Assembly: GCA_037783545.1 (NCBI GenBank)
Contig: JBBELK010001109.1
Location: 1-64,000, forward strand
Direction of reading: 5' to 3'
Source of the DNA: Henricia sp. BOLD:AAB3569
Taxonomy: Eukaryota; Echinodermata; Asteroidea; Spinulosida; Echinasteridae
Length of the DNA stretch: 64,000 nucleotides
Every line of letters begins with the position of its first letter. Position 1 is the first letter of the stretch. The position numbers and the translations under genes are program-made. Below the pieces are notes generated by a model. It saw only the letters and a list, made by a program, of their open reading frames with translations. It was not told where the DNA came from and made no database searches. Below, piece by piece: positions 39,297 through 50,759 of the stretch.

Positions 39297-42061
39297 GATT
39301 GTGACGGGAATTAGGTCAAAGTGTGTCCCAAATGCCGGCAAATTTGGAAATCAAGGAATTTTCCAACCAACTTCAAATTTTGCATGCTCCAAACTGTATA
39401 TATTCCGCACTTGTCATGCAAAATTGACAGAATTTCGCTGGGAAATGACGGAGAAATTTCAGAGTTTAGGGAAAGCGGAGCTCGGCTACGTGGTTATTCC
39501 CCTAACCGTGGCTGTTGGGACACCCTGCGCTGCGCTGGTGTACATTTGTACGGCCGTTGACTCACCCCAGATTGTGACGGGAATTAGGTCAAAGTGTGTC
39601 CCAAATGCCGGCAAATTTGGAAATCAAGGAATTTTCCAACCAACTTCAAATTTTGCATGCTCCAAACTGTATATATTCCGCACTTGTCATGCAAAATTGA
39701 CAGATTTTCGCTGGGAAATGACGGAGAAATTTCAGAGTTTAGGGAAAGCGGAGCTCGGCTACGTGGTTTTTTTCCCCTAACCGTGGCTGTTGGGACACCC
39801 TGCGCTGCGCATGCGCTGGTGTACATTTGTACGGCCGTTGACTCACCCCAGATTGTGACGGGAATTAGGTCAAAGTGTGTCCCAAATGCCGGCAAATTTG
39901 GAAATCAAGGAATTTTCCAACCAACTTCAAATTTTGCATGCTCCAAACTGTATATATTCCGCACTTGTCATGCAAAATTGACAGATTTTCGCTGGGAAAT
40001 GACAGAGAAATTTTAGAGTTTAGGGAAAGCGGAGTTCGGCTACGTGGTTATTCCCCTAACCGTGGCTGTTGGGACACCCTGCGCTGCGCATGCGCTGGTG
40101 TACATTTGTACAGCCGTTGACTCACCCCATATTGTGACGGGAATTAGGTCAAAGTGTGTCCCAAATGCCGGCAAATTTGGAAATCAAGGAATTTTCCAAC
40201 CAACTTCAAATTTTGCATGCTCCAAACTGTATATATTCCTCACTTGTCATGCAAAATTGACAGATTTTCGCTGGGAAATGACGGAGAAATGTCAGAGTTT
40301 AGGGAAAGCGGAGCTCGGCTACGTGGTTATTCCCCTAACCGTGGCTGTTGGGACACCCTGCGCTGCGCATGCGCTGGTGTACATTTGTACGGCCGTTGAC
40401 TCACCCCAGGTTGTGACGGGAATTAGGTCAAAGTGTGTTTCAAATGCCGGCAAATTTGGAAATCAAGGAATTTTCCAACCAATTTCAAATTGTGCATGCT
40501 CCAAACTGTATATATTCCGCACTTGTCATGCAAAATTGACAGATTTTCGCTGGGAAATGACGGAGAAATTTCAGAGTTTAGGGAAAGCGGAGCTCGGCTA
40601 CGTGGTTATTCCCCTAACCGTGGCTGTTGGGACACCCTGCGCTGCGCTGGTGTACATTTGTACGGCCGTTGACTCACCCCAGATTGTGACGGGAATTAGG
40701 TCAAAGTGTGTCCCAAATGCCGGCAAATTTGGAAATCAAGGAATTTTCCAACCAACTTCAAATTTTGCATGCTCCAAACTGTATATAATCCGAACTTGTC
40801 ATGCAAAATTGACAGATTTTCGCTGGGAAATGACGGAGAAATTTCAGAGTTTAGGGAAAGCGGAGCTCGGCTACGTGGTTTTTTCCCCTAACCGTGGCTG
40901 TTGGGACACCCTGCGCTGCGCATGCGCTGGTGTACATTTGTACGGCCGTTGACTCACCCCAGATTGTGACGGGAATTATATCAAAGTGTGTCCCAAATGC
41001 CGGCAAATTTGGAAATCAAGGAATTTTCCAACCAACTTCAAATTTTGCATGCTCCAAACTGTATATATTCCGCACTTGTCATGCAAAATTGACAGATTTT
41101 CGCTGGGAAATGACGGAGAAATTTCAGAGTTTAGGGAAAGCGGAGCTCGGCTACGTGGTTTTTTCCCCCTAACCGTGGCTGTTGGGACACCCTGCGCTGC
41201 GCATGCGCTGGTGTACATTTGTACGGCCGTTGACTCACCCCAGATTGTGACGGGAATTAGGTCAAAGTGTGTCCCAAATGCCGACAAATTTGGAAATCAA
41301 AGAATTTTCCAACCAATTTCAAATTGTGCATGCTCCAAACTGTATATATTCCGCACTTGTCATGCAAAATTGACAGATTTTCGCTGGGAAATGACGGAGA
41401 AATTTCAGAGTTTATGGAAAGCGGAGCTCGGCTACGTGGTTATTCCCCTAACCGTGGCTGTTAGGACACCCTGCGCTGCGCTGGTGTACATTTGTACGGC
41501 CGTTGACTCACCCCAGATTGTGACGGGAATTAGGTCAAAGTGTGTCCCAAATGCCGGCAAATTTGGAAATCAAGGAATTTTCCAACCAACTTCAAATTTT
41601 GCATGCTCCAAACTGTATATATTCCGCACTTGTCATGCAAAATTGACAGATTTTCGCTGGGAAATGACGGAGCAATTTCAGAGTTTAGGGAAAGCGGAGC
41701 TCGGCTACGTGGTTATTCCCCTAACCGTGGCTGTTGGGACACCCTGCGCTGCGCTGGTGTACATTTGTACGGCCGTTGACTCACCCCAGATTGTGACGGG
41801 AATTAGGTCAAAGTGTGTCCCAAATGCCGGCAAATTTGGAAATCAAGATATTTTCCAACCAACTTCAAATTTTGCATGCTCCAAACTGTATATATTCCGC
41901 ACTTGTCATGCAAAAGTGACAGATTTTCGCTGCGAAATGACGGAGAAATTTCAGAGTTTAGGGAAAGCGGAGCTCGGCTACGTGGTTATTCCCCTAACCG
42001 TGGCTGTTGGGACACCCTGCGCTGCGCCTGTGTACATTTGTACGGCCGTTGACTCACCCCA
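39297..42061 (+). repeat. 10-monomer higher-order repeat, tandem copy 2 (2765 bp)
   Basis: Unit starts: 39297, 39570, 39851, 40130, 40409, 40682, 40962, 41243, 41516, 41789. Differences from copy 1 seen by eye: ggaattttcc here versus gaaatatttc in the tcctcac unit; one extra c in attcccctaacc (the 1-bp length difference); gagttcggc near 40,033; gttaggaca near 41,462; and gcgcctgtg near 42,027. The boundary with copy 1 is exact to the monomer, so this is a recent tandem duplication of ten units. Confidence 0.93.
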
Positions 42062-44540
42062 GATTGTGACGGGAATTAGGTCAAAGTGTGTCCCAAATGC
42101 CGGCAAATTTGGAAATCAAGGAATTTTCCAACCAACTTCAAATTTTGCATGCTCAAAACTGTATATATTCCGCACTTGTCATGCAAAATTGACAGATTTT
42201 CGCTGGGAAATGACGGAGAAATTTCAGAGTTTAGGGAAAGCGGAGCTCGGCTACGTGGTTATTCCCCTAACCGTGGCTGTTGGGACACCCTGCGCTGCGC
42301 TGGTGTACATTTGTACGGCCGTTGACTCACCCCAGATTGTGACGGGAATTAGGTCAAAGTGTGTCCCAAATGCCGGCAAATTTGGAAATCAAGGAATTTT
42401 CCAACCAACTTCAAATTTTGCATGCTCCAAACTGTATATATTCCTCACTTGTCATGCAAAATTGACAGATTTTCGCTGGGAAATGACGGAGAAATGTCAG
42501 AGTTTAGGGAAAGCGGAGCTCGGCTACGTGGTTATTCCCCTAACCGTGGCTGTTGGGACACCCTGCGCTGCGCATGCGCTGGTGTACATTTGTACGGCCG
42601 TTGACTCACCCCAGGTTATGACGGGAATTAGGTCAAAGTGTGTTCCAAATGCCGGCAAATTTGGAAATCAAGGAATTTTCCAACCAATTTCAAATTGTGC
42701 ATGCTCCAAACTGTATATATTCCGCACTTGTCATGCAAAATTGACAGATTTTCGCTGGGAAATGACGGAGAAATTTCAGAGTTTAGGGAAAGCGGAGCTC
42801 GGCTACGTGGTTATTCCCCTAACCGTGGCTGTTGGGACACCCTGCGCTGCGCTGGTGTACATTTGTACGGCCGTTGACTCACCCCAGATTGTGACGGGAA
42901 TTAGGTCAAAGTGTGTCCCAAATGCCGGCAAATTTGGAAATCAAGGAATTTTCCAACCAACTTCAAATTTTGCATGCTCCAAACTGTATATAATCCGCAC
43001 TTGTCATGCAAAATTGACAGATTTTCGCTGGGAAATGACGGAGAAATTTCAGAGTTTAGGGAAAGCGGAGCTCGGCTACGTGGTTTTTTTTCCCTAACCG
43101 TGGCTGTTGGGACACCCTGCGCTGCGCATGCGCTGGTGTACATTTGTACGGCCGTTGACTCACCCCAGATTGTGACGGGAATTAGATCAAAGTGTGTCCC
43201 AAATGCCGGCAAATTTGGAAATCAAGGAATTTTCCAACCAACTTCAAATTTTGCATGCTCCAAACTGTATATATTCCGCACTTGTCATGCAAAATTGACA
43301 GATTTTCGCTGGGAAATGACGGAGAAATTTCAGAGTTTAGGGAAAGCGGAGCTCGGCTACGTGGTTTTTTTCCCCTAACCGTGGCTGTTGGGACACCCTG
43401 CGCTGCGCATGCGCTGGTGTACATTTGTACGGCCGTTGACTCACCCCAGATTGTGACGGGAATTAGGTCAAAGTGTGTCCCAAATGCCGGCAAATTTGGA
43501 AATCAAGGAATTTTCCAACCAATTTCAAATTGTGCATGCTCCAAACTGTATATATCCCGCACTTGTCATGCAAAATTGACAGATTTTCGCTGGGAAATGA
43601 CGGAGCAATTTCAGAGTTTAGGGAAAGCGGAGCTCGGCTACGTGGTTATTCCCCTAACCGTGGCTGTTGGGACACCCTGCGCTGCGCTGGTGTACATTTG
43701 TACGGCCGTTGACTCACCCCAGATTGTGACGGGAATTAGGTCAAAGTGTGTCCCAAATGCCGGCAAATTTGGAAATCAAGAAATTTTCCAACCAACTTCA
43801 AATTTTGCATGCTCCAAACTGTATATATTCCGCACTTGTCATGCAAAAGTGACAGATTTTCGCTGCGAAATGACGGAGAAATTTCAGAGTTTAGGGAAAG
43901 CGGAGCTCGGCTACGTGGTTATTCCCCTAACCGTGGCTGTTGGGACACCCTGCGCTGCGCTTGTGTACATTTGTACGGCCGTTGACTCACCCCAGATTGT
44001 GACGGGAATTAGGTCAAAGTGTGTCCCAAATGCCGGCAAATTTGGAAATCAAGGAATTTTCCAACCAACTTCAAATTTTGCATGCTCCAAACTGTATATA
44101 TTCCGCACTTGTCATGCAAAATTGACAGATTTTCGCTGGGAAATGACGGAGAAATTTCAGAGTTTAGGGAAAGCGGAGCTCGGCTACGTGGTTATTCCCC
44201 TAACCGTGGCTGTTGGGACACCCTACGCTGCGCTTGTGTACATTTGTACGGCCGTTGACTCACCCCAGATTGTGACGGGAATTAGGTCAAAGTGTGTCCC
44301 AAATGCCGGCAAATTTGGAAATCAAGGAATTTTCCAACCAACTTCAAATTTTGCATGCTCCAAACTGTATATATTCCGCACTTGTCATGCAAAATTGACA
44401 GATTTTCGCTGGGAAATGACGGATAAATTTCAGAGTTTAGGAAAAGCGGAGCTCGGCTACGTGGTTATTCCCCTAACCGTGGCTGTTGGGACACCCTGCG
44501 CTGCGCTGGTGTACATTTGTACGGCCGTTGACTCACCCCA
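42062..44540 (+). repeat. Shortened relative of the 10-monomer repeat, including a fused monomer
   Basis: Unit starts: 42062, 42335, 42614, 42887, 43168, 43449, 43722, 43995, 44268. From 42335 the order is tcctcac/gaaatgtc; ccaggttatg with gtgttccaaa; taatccgc; aattagatc; a fused unit (43449); caagaaattt with aaaagtgac and ctgcgaaatg; a plain unit with ccctacgctg; and gataaatttc with aggaaaagc. The first four match the next block at +2206 bp. Unit 43449 combines two neighbouring types and so accounts for the missing monomer. Confidence 0.9.
43449..43721 (+). repeat. Hybrid monomer formed by fusion of two adjacent unit types
   Basis: The front half has the atttcaaattgtgc core of the units at 41243 and 45655. 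The rear half has gagcaatttc and tttaggg of the units at 41516 and 45928. In both neighbouring blocks these two types are separate adjacent monomers. The unit is exactly 273 bp, as expected for homologous exchange in register that removed one monomer length. The breakpoint lies between the core difference (about 43,532) and gagcaatttc (about 43,604). A private tatatcccgc change lies within that interval. Confidence 0.88.
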
Positions 44541-47019
44541 TATTGTGACGGGAATTAGGTCAAAGTGTGTCCCAAATGCCGGCAAATTTGGAAATCAAGG
44601 AATTTTCAAACCAACTTCAAATTTTGCATGCTCCAAACTGTATATATTCCTCACTTGTCATGCAAAATTGACAGATTTTCGCTGGGAAATGACGGAGAAA
44701 TGTCAGAGTTTAGGGAAAGCGGAGCTCGGCTACGTGGTTATTCCCCTAACCGTGGCTGTTGGGACACCCTGCGCTGCGCATGCGCTGGTGTACATTTGTA
44801 CGGCCGTTGACTCACCCCAGGTTATGACGGGAATTAGGTCAAAGTGTGTTCCAAATGCCGGCAAATTTGGAAATCAAGGAATTTTCCAACCAATTTCAAA
44901 TTGTGCATGCTCCAAACTGTATATATTCCGCACTTGTCATGCAAAATTGACAGATTTTCGCTGGGAAATGACGGAGAAATTTCAGAGTTTAGGGAAAGCG
45001 GAGCTCGGCTACGTGGTTATTCCCCTAACCGTGGCTGTTGGGACACCCTGCGCTGCGCTGGTGTACATTTGTACGGCCGTTGACTCACCCCAGATTGTGA
45101 CGGGAATTAGGTCAAAGTGTGTCCCAAATGCCGGCAAATTTGGAAATCAAGGAATTTTCCAACCAACTTCAAATTTTGCATGCTCCAAACTGTATATAAT
45201 CCGCACTTGTCATGCAAAATTGACAGATTTTCGCTGGGAAATGACGGAGAAATTTCAGAGTTTAGGGAAAGCGGAGCTCGGCTACGTGGTTTTTTTCCCC
45301 TAACCGTGGCTGTTGGGACACCCTGCGCTGCGCATGCGCTGGTGTACATTTGTACGGCCGTTGACTCACCCCAGATTGTGACGGGAATTAGATCAAAGTG
45401 TGTCCCAAATGCCGGCAAATTTGGAAATCAAGGAATTTTCCAACCAACTTCAAATTTTGCATGCTCCAAACTGTATATATTCCGCACTTGTCATGCAAAA
45501 TTGACAGATTTTCGCTGGGAAATGACGGAGAAATTTCAGAGTTTAGGGAAAGCGGAGCTCGGCTACGTGGTTTTTTTCCCCTAACCGTGGCTGTTGGGAC
45601 ACCCTGCGCTGCGCATGCGCTGGTGTACATTTGTACGGCCGTTGACTCACCCCAGATTGTGACGGGAATTAGGTCAAAGTGTGTCCCAAATGCCGGCAAA
45701 TTTGGAAATCAAGGAATTTTCCAACCAATTTCAAATTGTGCATGCTCCAAACTGTATATATTCCCCACTTGTCATGCAAAATTGACAGATTTTCGCTGGG
45801 AAATGACGGAGAAATTTTAGAGTTTATGGAAAGCGGAGCTCGGCTACGTGGTTATTCCCCTAACCGTGGCTGTTGGGACACCCTGCGCTGCGCTGGTGTA
45901 CATTTGTACGGCCGTTGACTCACCCCAGATTGTGACGGGAATTAGGTCAAAGTGTGTCCCAAATGCCGGCAAATTTGGAAATCAAGGAATTTTCCAACCA
46001 ACTTCAAATTTTGCATGCTCCAAACTGTATATATTCCGCACTTGTCATGCAAAATTGACAGATTTTCGCTGGGAAATGACGGAGCAATTTCAGAGTTTAG
46101 GGAAAGCGGAGCTCGGCTACGTGGTTATTCCCCTAACCGTGGCTGTTGGGACACCCTGCGCTGCGCTGGTGTACATTTGTACGGCCGTTGACTCACCCCA
46201 GATTGTGACGGGAATTAGGTCAAAGTGTGTCCCAAATGCCGGCAAATTTGGAAATCAAGAAATTTTCCAACCAACTTCAAATTTTGCATGCTCCAAACTG
46301 TATATATTCCGCACTTGTCATGCAAAAGTGACAGATTTTCGCTGCGAAATGACGGAGAAATTTTAGAGTTTAGGGAAAGCGGAGCTCGGCTACGTGGTTA
46401 TTCCCCTAACCGTGGCTGTTGGGACACCCTGCGCTTCGCTTGTGTACATTTGTACGGCCGTTGACTCACCCCAGATTGTGACGGGAATTAGGTCAAAGTG
46501 TGTCCCAAATGCCGGCAAATTTGGAAATCAAGGAATTTTCCAACCAACTTCAAATTTTGCATGCTCCAAACTGTATATATTCCGCACTTGTCATGCAAAA
46601 TTGACAGATTTTCGCTGGGAAATGACGGAGAAATTTCAGAGTTTAGGGAAAGCGGAGCTCGGCTACGTGGTTATTCCCCTAACCGTGGCTGTTGGGACAC
46701 CCTGCGCTGCGCTTGTGTACATTTGTACGGCCGTTGACTCACCCCAGATTGTGACGGGAATTAGGTCAAAGTGTGTCCCAAATGCCGGCAAATTTGGAAA
46801 TCAAGGAATTTTCCAACCAACTTCAAATTTTGCATGCTCCAAACTGTATATATTCCGCACTTGTCATGCAAAATTGACAGATTTTCGCTGGGAAATGACG
46901 GATAAATTTCAGAGTTTAGGGAAAGCGGAGCTCGGCTACGTGGTTATTCCCCTAACCGTGGCTGTTGGGACACCCTGCGCTGCGCTGGTGTACATTTGTA
47001 CGGCCGTTGACTCACCCCA
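44541..47019 (+). repeat. Relative of the 10-monomer repeat, 9 monomers
   Basis: Unit starts: 44541, 44820, 45093, 45374, 45655, 45928, 46201, 46474, 46747. Same order as the block from 42335, but with the tttatgg and gagcaatttc types as separate units (45655, 45928). Two units share gagaaattttag, and one has the unique gcgcttcgctt tail. Single-base indels are almost absent here. Confidence 0.9.
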
Positions 47020-48113
47020 TATTGTGACGGGAATTAGGTCAAAGTGTGTCCCAAATGCCGGCAAATTTGGAAATCAAGGAATTTTCCAACCAACTTCAAA
47101 TTTTGCATGCTCCAAACTGTATATATTCCGCACTTGTCATGCAAAATTGACAGATTTTCGCTGGGAAATGACGGATAAATTTCAGAGTTTAGGAAAAGCG
47201 GAGCTCGGCTACGTGGTTATTCCCCTAACCGTGGCTGTTGGGACACCCTGCGCTGCGCTGGTGTACATTTGTACGGCCGTTGACTCACCCCATATTGTGA
47301 CGGGAATTAGGTCAAAGTGTGTCCCAAATGCCGGCAAATTTGGAAATCAAGGAATTTTCCAACCAACTTCAAATTTTGCATGCTCCAAACTGTATATATT
47401 CCGCACTTGTCATGCAAAATTGACAGATTTTCGCTGGGAAATGACGGAGAAATTTCAGAGTTTAGGGAAAGCGGAGCTCGGCTACGTGGTTATTCCCCTA
47501 ACCGTGGCTGTTGGGACACCCTGCGCATGCGCTGGTGTACATTTGTACGGCCGTTGACTCACCCCAGATTGTGACGGGAATTAGGTCAAAGTGTGTCCCA
47601 AATGCCGGCAAATTTGGAAATCAAGGAATTTTCCAACCAATTTCAAATTGTGCATGCTCCAAACTGTATATATTCCGCACTTGTCATGCAAAATTGACAG
47701 AATTTCGCTGGGAAATGACGGAGAAATTTCAGAGTTTAGGGAAAGCGGAGCTCGGCTACGTGGTTATTCCCCTAACCGTGGCTGTTGGGACACCCTGCGC
47801 TGCGCTGGTGTACATTTGTACGGCCGTTGACTCACCCCAGATTGTGACGGGAATTAGGTCAAAGTGTGTCCCAAATGCCGGAAAATTTGGAAATCAAGGA
47901 ATTTTCCAACCAACTTCAAATTTTGCATGCTCCAAAACTGTATATATTCCGCACTTGTCATGCAAAATTGACAGATTTTCGCTGGGAAATGACGGAGAAA
48001 TTTCAAAGTTTAGGGAAAGCGGAGCTCGGCTACGTGGTTATTCCCCTAACCGTGGCTGTTGGGACACCCTGCGCTGCGCTGGTGTACATTTGTACGGCCG
48101 TTGACTCACCCCA
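47020..48113 (+). repeat. Family A units 172-175
   Basis: Unit starts: 47020, 47293, 47567, 47840. Types: tattgtgac with gataaatttc and aggaaaagc; tattgtgac with short tail; atttcaaattgtgc core with gacagaattt; and a unit with gccggaaaa, a one-base gain in caaaactg and tttcaaagt. No gene is present. Confidence 0.94.
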
Positions 48114-49757
48114 GATTGTGACGGGAATTAGGTCAAAGTGTGTCCCAAATGCCGGCAAATTTGGAAATCAAGGAATTTTCCAACCAACTTCAAATTTTGC
48201 ATGCTCCAAACTGTATATATTGCGAACTTGTCATGCAAAATTGACAGATTTTCGCTGGGAAATGACGGAGAAATTTCAGAGTTTAGGGAAAGCGGAGCTC
48301 GGCTTCGTGGTTATTCCCCTAACCGTGGCTGTTGGGACACCCTGCGCTGCGCTGGTGTACATTTGTACGGCCGTTGACTCACCCCAGATTGTGACGGGAA
48401 TTAGGTCAAAGTGTGTCCCAAATGCCGGCAAATTTGGAAATCAAGAAATTTTCCAACCAACTTCAAATTTTGCATGCTCCAAACTGTATATATTCCGCAC
48501 TTGTCATGCAAAATTGACAGATTTTCGCCTGGAAATGACGGAGAAATTTCAGAGTTTAGGGAAAGCGGAGCTCGGCTACGTGATTATTCCCCTAACCGTG
48601 GCTGTTGGGACACACCGCGCTGCGCTTGTGTACATTTGTACGGCCGTTGACTCACCCCAGATTGTGACGGGAATTAGGTCAAAGTGTGTCCCAAATGCCG
48701 GCAAATTTGGAAATCAAGGAATTTTCCAACCAACTTCAAATTTTGCATGCTCCAAACTGTATATATTCCGCACTTGTCATGCAAAATTGACAGATTTTCG
48801 ATGGGAAATGACGGAGAAATTTCAGAGTTCAGGGAAAGCGGAGCTCGGCTACGTGGTTATTCCCCTAACCGTGGCTTTTGGGACACCCTGCGCTGCGCTG
48901 GTGTACATTTGTACGGCCGTTGACTCACCCCAGATTGTGACGGGAATTAGGTCAAAGTGTGTCCCAAATGCCGGCAAATTTGGAAATCAAGGAATTTTCC
49001 AACCAACTTCAAATTTTGCATGCTCCAAACTGTATATATTGCGAACTTGTCATGCAAAATTGACAGATTTTCGCTGGGAAATGACGGAGAAATTTCAGAG
49101 TTTAGGGAAAGCGGAGCTCGGCTTCGTGGTTATTCCCCTAACCGTGGCTGTTGGGACACCCTGCGCTGCGCTGGTGTACATTTGTACGGCCGTTGACTCA
49201 CCCCAGATTGTGACGGGAATTAGGTCAAAGTGTGTCCCAAATGCCGGCAAATTTGGAAATCAAGGAATTTTCCAACCAACTTCAAATTTTGCATGCTCCA
49301 AACTGTATATATTCCGCACTTGTCATGCAAAATTGACAGATTTTCGCTGGGAAATGACGGAGAAATTTCAGAGTTTAGGGAAAGCGGAGCTCGGCTACGT
49401 GATTATTCCCCTAACCGTGGCTGTTGGGACACACCGCGCTGCGCTTGTGTACATTTGTACGGCCGTTGACTCACCCCAGATTGTGACGGGAATTAGGTCA
49501 AAGTGTGTCCCAAATGCCGGCAAATTTGGAAATCAAGGAATTTTCCAACCAACTTCAAATTTTGCATGCTCCAAACTGTATATATTCCGCACTTGTCATG
49601 CAAAATTGACAGATTTTCGCTGGGAAATGACGGAGAAATTTCAGAGTTTAGGGAAAGCGGAGCTCGGCTACGTGGTTATTCCCCTAACCGTGGCTGTTGG
49701 GACACCCTGCGCTGCGCATGCGCTGGTGTACATTTGTACGGCCGTTGACTCACCCCA
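48114..49757 (+). repeat. Trimeric higher-order repeat near the A/B junction (two copies)
   Basis: Unit starts: 48114, 48387, 48660, then 48933, 49206, 49479. First members share tattgcgaac and ggcttcgtgg. Second members share acgtgattattcc and gacacaccgcgc. The step is 819 bp (3 x 273). The third members differ (cgatggg, ttcaggg and ggcttttggg in 48660; normal core and long tail in 49479), so the third position was replaced after duplication. Confidence 0.92.
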
Positions 49758-50030
49758 GATTGTGACGGGAATTAGGTCAAAGTGTGTCCCAAATGCCGGC
49801 AAATTTGGAAATCAAGGAATTTTCCAACCAACTTCAAATTTTGCATGCTCCAAACTGTATATATTCCGCACTTGTCATGCAAAATTGACAGATTTTCGCT
49901 GGGAAATGACGGAGAAATTTCAGAGTTTAGGGAAAGCGGAGCTCGGTTACGTGGTTATTCCCCTAACCGTGGCTGTTGGGACACCCTGCGCTGCGCTGGT
50001 GTACATTTGTACGGCCGTTGACTCACCCCA
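49758..50030 (+). repeat. Last complete family A monomer
   Basis: This 273-bp unit is close to the consensus, with ggttacgtgg instead of ggctacgtgg. It ends at the last intact ttgactcacccca tail in the window, after which the tail sequence of family A is not seen again. Confidence 0.95.
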
Positions 50031-50243
50031 GATTGTGACGGGAATTAGGTCAAAGTGTGTCCCAAATGCCGGCAAATTTGGAAATCAAGGAATTTTCCGA
50101 CGAACTTCAAATTTTGCATGCTCCAAACAGTCTATATTCCGCACTTGTCCTGAAAAATTGACAGACTTTCGCCGGGAAATGGCCGAGAATTTTCAGAGTT
50201 TAGGGGTCCGTGTACTCCTGATCACTCGTGCGCATGCTCAGTC
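50031..50243 (+). repeat. A/B hybrid junction monomer with a 43-bp deletion
   Basis: Bases 50031-50098 follow family A (acgggaattagg, gtgtgtcccaaatgcc, ggaattttcc). From 50099 all diagnostic bases are family B (gacgaacttc, aacagtctatattcc, tgtcctgaaaa, cgccgggaaatggcc). At about 50,205 the tttaggg of the core is joined directly to the gtccgtgtactcc of the B tail, so the 43 bases that normally lie between them are missing. The deletion leaves a 213-bp unit and breaks the modulo-3 register. The switch lies inside the region where A and B are similar, as expected for homologous exchange. Confidence 0.92.
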
Positions 50244-50759
50244 TTGTTTGGGACGGGAATTTGGTCAAAGTGTGGTCCAAACGTCGGCAAATTTGGAAGT
50301 CAAGAAATTTCCCGACGAACTTCAAATTGTGCATGCTACAAACAGTCTATATTCCGCACTTGTCCTGAACAATTGACAGACTTTCGCCGGGAAATGGCCG
50401 AGAAATTTCAGAGTTTAGGGAAAACTGGGCTCGGGCTTCCTGCCTGCTCTGCAGACCGTGGCTGTCCGTGTTATCCTGATCACTCGTGCGCATGCTCAGT
50501 CTTGTTTGGGACGGGAATTTGGTCAAAGTGTGGTCCAAACGTCGGCAAATTTGGAAGTCAAGAAATTTCCCGACGAACTTCAAATTTTGCATGCTCCAAA
50601 CAGTCTATATTCCGCACTTGTCCTGAAAAATTCACAGACTTTCGCCGGGAAATGGCCGAGAAATTTCAGAAATTAGGGAAAACTGGGCTCGGGCTTCCTG
50701 CCTCCTCTGCAGACCGTGGCTGTCCGTGTACTCCTGATCACTCGTGCGCATGCTCAGTC
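50244..50759 (+). repeat. First two complete family B monomers
   Basis: Unit starts 50244 and 50502. The first has private changes catgctacaaac, ctgaacaattg and gtgttatcctg. The second has aaattaggg. Both have the full B tail, unlike the deleted junction unit before them. Confidence 0.94.

Larger units (their letters stand above)
1..50098 (+). repeat. Satellite family A: tandem array of ~273-bp monomers
   Basis: About 183 head-to-tail copies in one orientation. Taking the start at the gattgtgacggg motif, the modal unit is 273 bp (for example starts 5512, 5785, 6058, 6331); common length variants are 274 and 279-281 bp. Fixed landmarks are a gcaaatttgg palindrome near position 42, ttttgcatgctcc near 83, ctgtatatattcc at 98-110, cgctgggaaatgacgg near 140, ggagctcggc at 181-190 (SacI site), gtacatttgtac at 244-255 and ttgactcacccca at 261-273. 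The consensus is 128/273 G+C (46.9%) with 13 CpG. Diagnostic variants are gataaatttc, gagcaatttc or gagaaatgtc in place of gagaaatttc; ttcaggg for tttaggg; an atttcaaattgtgc core; tattgtgac unit starts; and three tail forms. They recur in ordered series, which defines higher-order repeats. No gene, insertion or unique sequence interrupts the array. A eukaryotic heterochromatic location is inference. Confidence 0.98.

Noticed and set aside
47866-50376. 836-codon open frame crossing from family A to family B
   Set aside because: It continues only because the two cores are homologous and in the same register. It has no distinct start context or end, and it stops soon after the 43-bp deletion shifts the frame.
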